DNA of 64,000 nt from Casuarius casuarius (Eukaryota; Chordata; Aves; Casuariiformes; Casuariidae). Made by a program: the position numbers and the translations under genes. A model generated the notes under the pieces. It saw only the letters and a list, made by a program, of their open reading frames with translations, was not told where the DNA came from and made no database searches. The stretch's first letter is position 1, and the number at the start of each line of letters is the position of its first letter. The DNA lies in the NCBI GenBank assembly GCA_003342895.1, contig PTFA01000197.1, positions 760,236 through 824,235 on the forward strand, in the 5' to 3' direction. Shown here in pieces: positions 60,278-64,000 of the stretch.

Positions 60278-63200
60278 CTTGCTACAGTTGGAGTTCAGGC
60301 TACAAGCTTTAAAGTCTGTATGCACCTAAAAAAGCTTACACTACAATGCAATTCAAGCATTTCTCATCACCCAGTTTGTTACAATTTTAACTCCTATTCT
60401 TTTAAACTAGCAGTGCTACCTTTAGCAAGAGAACCATCCAGAACTGAAATATATAGTGAAATATAGATATCTAAGAAGCAACCACATATTACTCAAAACC
60501 CCATACACGTCCTGCAAGAACAGGAACCTTTCCCTGGAAGGGTAATGCTGGTATTTTTATATTTATTTTTGGAGGGTGAGGCAGAGACCCTAGCAATCCT
60601 CTCAGTGGTTGCAATGGTAACTTCTTACACATGAATCAGATGCAACATCTCCATGAAACTACAGATCATCCTGGATATCACTGCTAAGTTAAACTTCCCA
60701 GGGTGTAACAGAGCAAACGCTGACAAATATCTTAGCCTATTACCTGCTCCCAGGACTCTAAAGTGCATCAAAGACAGCAAAAATAAATTGTGGAGTTTCC
60801 ATATCAATATTGCTTGGAATGACCCAACTAACAAACAGAAGCAGACACTGGAACTACTTACTGCAATGAATGACTCAACCCCCTGGGGACAGGGTAGGTC
60901 AGTGGATTCACCCTTCCCCCTCACTGCAACCAGCAAGTCAGGAGACTTGTACAGGACCAGAGATACACAGTTCCACCACAGCCACCAGCACGCTTATGGT
61001 CGGAGACAAAAATGGAGTAGAAGTGCAATGACAAGGCCAGCATGTAAATAAACACATGCTGCTTCTCCTCTCCAGCTGTTAGCAGGGACTGGGAAAAGCC
61101 TTTCCTCAAATTGCCTGATGTTAATGAAGATACTACAATGCATCTGCTGAATAAAAATCCACAAATAGGACCACAGTTGGGAGAGTGCTGGAACTCCTTC
61201 AGCAACTGAGAAGTACCCTGCCTTTTGCCAAGATTATACACTTAATAACAGAAACATGAAGCTATCTCAGCTGTGGCTGGCAGGTGGTGGTGGTCCCTTT
61301 AATTTTCAGGCCGAAATGCCAAATCTTCTCTCCGCCATTTTTGTCTGAGTACAGGAGTTGGCAAGGCATGTTAGAAACAGGGCTTGTCTTCTACTTGGTG
61401 GCAGTAGGGAGATTAGAAATACACACATTTATCAGAAGCTAGAGGAAACAGTTAAAGGAAATATCAAGTGGGACTGAGGGAAGATTAAACAAAGAAAGTA
61501 GATGCTGAAGGGGACATCAAAAAAGTAGTAGCAATTTGTAGTGAGAAAATAGAATGGACAGAGAAGACAAAAAAAAGAGGAGCAATACACAGAGAAGGCT
61601 CAACAGCATTTAACAAATGTAACTTTTGATATGTATCACATGTATTTAATAGGTAAGTTACAACCGCAAAAGTAACACCTGACATGCTTTAAGATTAGTA
61701 AAATTCTTTTGGTAATACACAGCAGCTGCTTTTCCAGCCTAAGTTGTTTATTCAAAACAAAAATAAAAAACATACGTACATCCAGATAGGTTACTGGACT
61801 TTCTATTTAGAAATTAACAGAACTCCCTTTTCCTTACAAAAGAAAGGGGCTACAAGGTTTGCGGGTGGGAACTAATATTTATACTTTTCCTTAGTCTGAG
61901 AAATAAGTCCGCTGATGAGCAATGCAGCACTGGGAATATTTTCAATCATTCTATGCATTTCAGGCTTCGCAATGACATAAATTAGAGTGACAAGCTAAAT
62001 TAGAGTGAACAACATTTAAGAATAGGAAGCCCACCGGATTCCTTACCTTGTAATTTTTAGCTGTATTTTTAAATGTTTGTTTTTATCTATAGCTTTTCGA
62101 AGGTAAATTTTCTGTAGAGGTATTAAGATATACTTGGCAAATTCTACCTATACACTTTCCATTAAATAAGGAAGCTATCCTTCTTCCCTTTCATCAAGAA
62201 CTAGTTTTGCACAACTTACAAACCACAAAAAATTAGCATAAAGTTGCACATCTCTCGTATCCAGTATACCCTCTCCCAGAACTAATGTTCAGTAGTTAAT
62301 TAAGTATTTCAGGTCAGCCACAACAAGCAGCATCTGGCATTTCTGTTCATTTTTGTAGCTTGATATGGCTTGTTCCATTTCCCCAACAAAATTTTAGCAC
62401 CATCCCTCTAACCTTTTAGAAAGGTTGTATACCTCTGAAGTACAACTGAAATTTCAAAACATAGCTATGACTGAAATCCATTACAAAATAAATGTTAATT
62501 ACTTCAGGATTTCTTTAGAAATTAATTTAAACCACACAAGAACTTTAATTGAAAATTACTGAGTTTCATGTTAAGTAGTCAATGCTTTCTTGGTCTGCTT
62601 GAATATAGGCTATTTGAGCTTTCTATTCTATTGGTCTTAATTCACCTTATTTCCTCATACAGTTAATGTTTAAGTAATTTTTCAATTTGTCTCTAACAGA
62701 CCTGTCATTATTTGAAGCCTAATCCCCTGATTTGTGCTTTCAAGAGAGAGAAGCAATATTCAACTATATAAACTACAAATTAAGAGTTTGAATCTTCACG
62801 GCTTTCATGTTCACATGGAAAGCTTAGCTGATACAGAAAACTTGTCAAAACAATTGCAGGTCCCCAGGATGAGTCATCCACAGAAGACACAAAAATAACA
62901 GTTTCACAAGTAGCTTCACTCATCTCCTAGTTCCTAGGTTTAAGTGATTTTTACCAGAAAACATTCTCTGCAGTTTCCAAACTGTATGATGAAGCATCTT
63001 CAAGGCATTTGAAATGCCACAGAATATAGCTATTGAATAACGAACCAATCTGAAAAAGAATATATATATTTTGGCAATTCACAATGTTGAGGGGTAAGTT
63101 TACTCCACTAAATAGCCTAAAGGCATTTCTATTTGCTNCTTAATAGCTTTCTACCAAAACTTCCACCGTTATGCGAGAAATCATTCAGACATTAGCTGAA

Positions 63201-63771
63201 ACTACTTCATACGACAAAATTTCTTCCACCTTCTGTGCATGCTTCATGGGTGACCCTTCCTTCAGGGCTGCTAACATAGAAATAAAAGTTTTTGCCAACT
63301 CAAGTAAGATTTGAGAAGTAAGTCTCCAAGATAAGATAGTACTGTCCACAAGATGAGATGCCTGCTATATTTTGGAAACATTAAAATAATGGATGCCTGA
63401 TTTTTTCCCTTGTTCTGTAGCCATTAATGCATTAACCTAGGAGTTTCCTAGAAGATGAGCAGCGGAACTAGCCCTTAAGATCTTCAGATTTAATTGAAAG
63501 CAGGAAAAGACAGTGAAGTTTTCCTGGTGCGATTTGCTCAACTGCCTCACCATTTCTGCAGAGCCCATTAGACAATGCTGTCAATGCAAACAGTATCTGC
63601 TCTACTTGCCTCCTCTCTATCCCTAACCTTTACCGATTTAACACCAGGGCAGCTTCACTTTCACATACTCCACACCACTCAGCATCTCTTAAGTTCTCTC
63701 CTTTAGTGACTCTTTTCCCCATCCTTCCTATCGCTGTATAACCCATTTCATACTTCTAAACGAGAAGAGGG

Positions 63772-63793
63772 AAAAAAAAAAAAAAAAAAAAAA
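63772..63793. repeat. A22 homopolymer
   Basis: A run of 22 A follows GAAGAGGG in PLBD1 intron 1. No upstream poly(A) signal is seen. Confidence 0.9.
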
Positions 63794-64000
63794 GCAGTGT
63801 TCACACCTTCCTGGCATGTCTTCCAACACATGGTTAGACACCACAGTATTTGCCTACATCTGCAAGGCTTCCTCAAACAAATCAGGTGAAAACTGAGTAC
63901 TTAAGCAGGAAGCCAAGATTCTACAGTAAATTGTGAAGCCTACCAAAAATGTGCCATTTGCAAAGATTTGTTCATATCCAAATCTTGGCCCTGAAGTCAC

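Larger units (their letters stand above)
55363..64000 (-). other. PLBD1: PLBD1 intron 1 (right part cut by window edge)
   Basis: At least 8.6 kb of A/T-rich sequence follows exon 2 (upstream in gene terms) without a GC-rich first exon or CpG-rich promoter. It contains a CR1 3' end (57045-57365), a solo LTR (59556-60277), a TA repeat (59482-59506) and an A22 run (63772-63793). The promoter and signal-peptide exon must lie beyond the right edge. Confidence 0.8.

Overview
The window is vertebrate nuclear DNA, almost certainly from a bird. The evidence is large introns with GT-AG splice sites, two CR1 LINE 3' ends of avian type, a retroviral-type solo LTR, very few interspersed repeats and no mammalian SINEs. 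It comes from a draft assembly: there is an 875-base N block at 19270-20144 and scattered single Ns. It contains no bacterial-type operons, CRISPR arrays or phage.

Two convergent (tail-to-tail) protein-coding genes occupy nearly all of it. On the + strand (1 to about 17.76 kb) is the 3' end of ATF7IP (MCAF1): four coding exons at 4536-4700, 5815-6000, 10502-10614 and 12154-12570, ending in a fibronectin type III domain, followed by a roughly 5.2 kb 3' UTR with several poly(A) signals. On the - strand (about 22.5 kb to beyond the right edge) is PLBD1: ten exons from 55143-55362 down to 22594-22761, reading in unbroken phase through about 517 residues to the stop. Only the signal-peptide exon is missing and must lie beyond 64000. 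The order ATF7IP(+)/PLBD1(-) matches the human 12p13.1 arrangement as I know it.

The roughly 4.7 kb between the two 3' ends holds the assembly gap, GC-rich sequence, a G-quadruplex motif and a perfect alternating purine-pyrimidine inverted repeat, but no gene I can support. The PLBD1 introns hold a CR1 fragment (57045-57365), a degenerate CR1/L3-like fragment (about 38240-38420), a 722-bp solo LTR with a 5-bp target duplication (59556-60277) and several microsatellites. The ATF7IP introns hold a CR1 tail (8640-8742) and an unexplained 134-bp near-identical direct duplication 801 bp apart.

The two genes are not functionally linked. ATF7IP is a nuclear heterochromatin cofactor (SETDB1/MBD1 partner) and PLBD1 is a lysosomal or granule hydrolase. 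The most interesting observations are a phase-compatible 93-bp putative cassette exon in ATF7IP (6163-6255), a NAGNAG acceptor in the same gene, the 134-bp duplication, the LTR, and strong inverted repeats in the ATF7IP 3' UTR. I saw no wholly new biological system.
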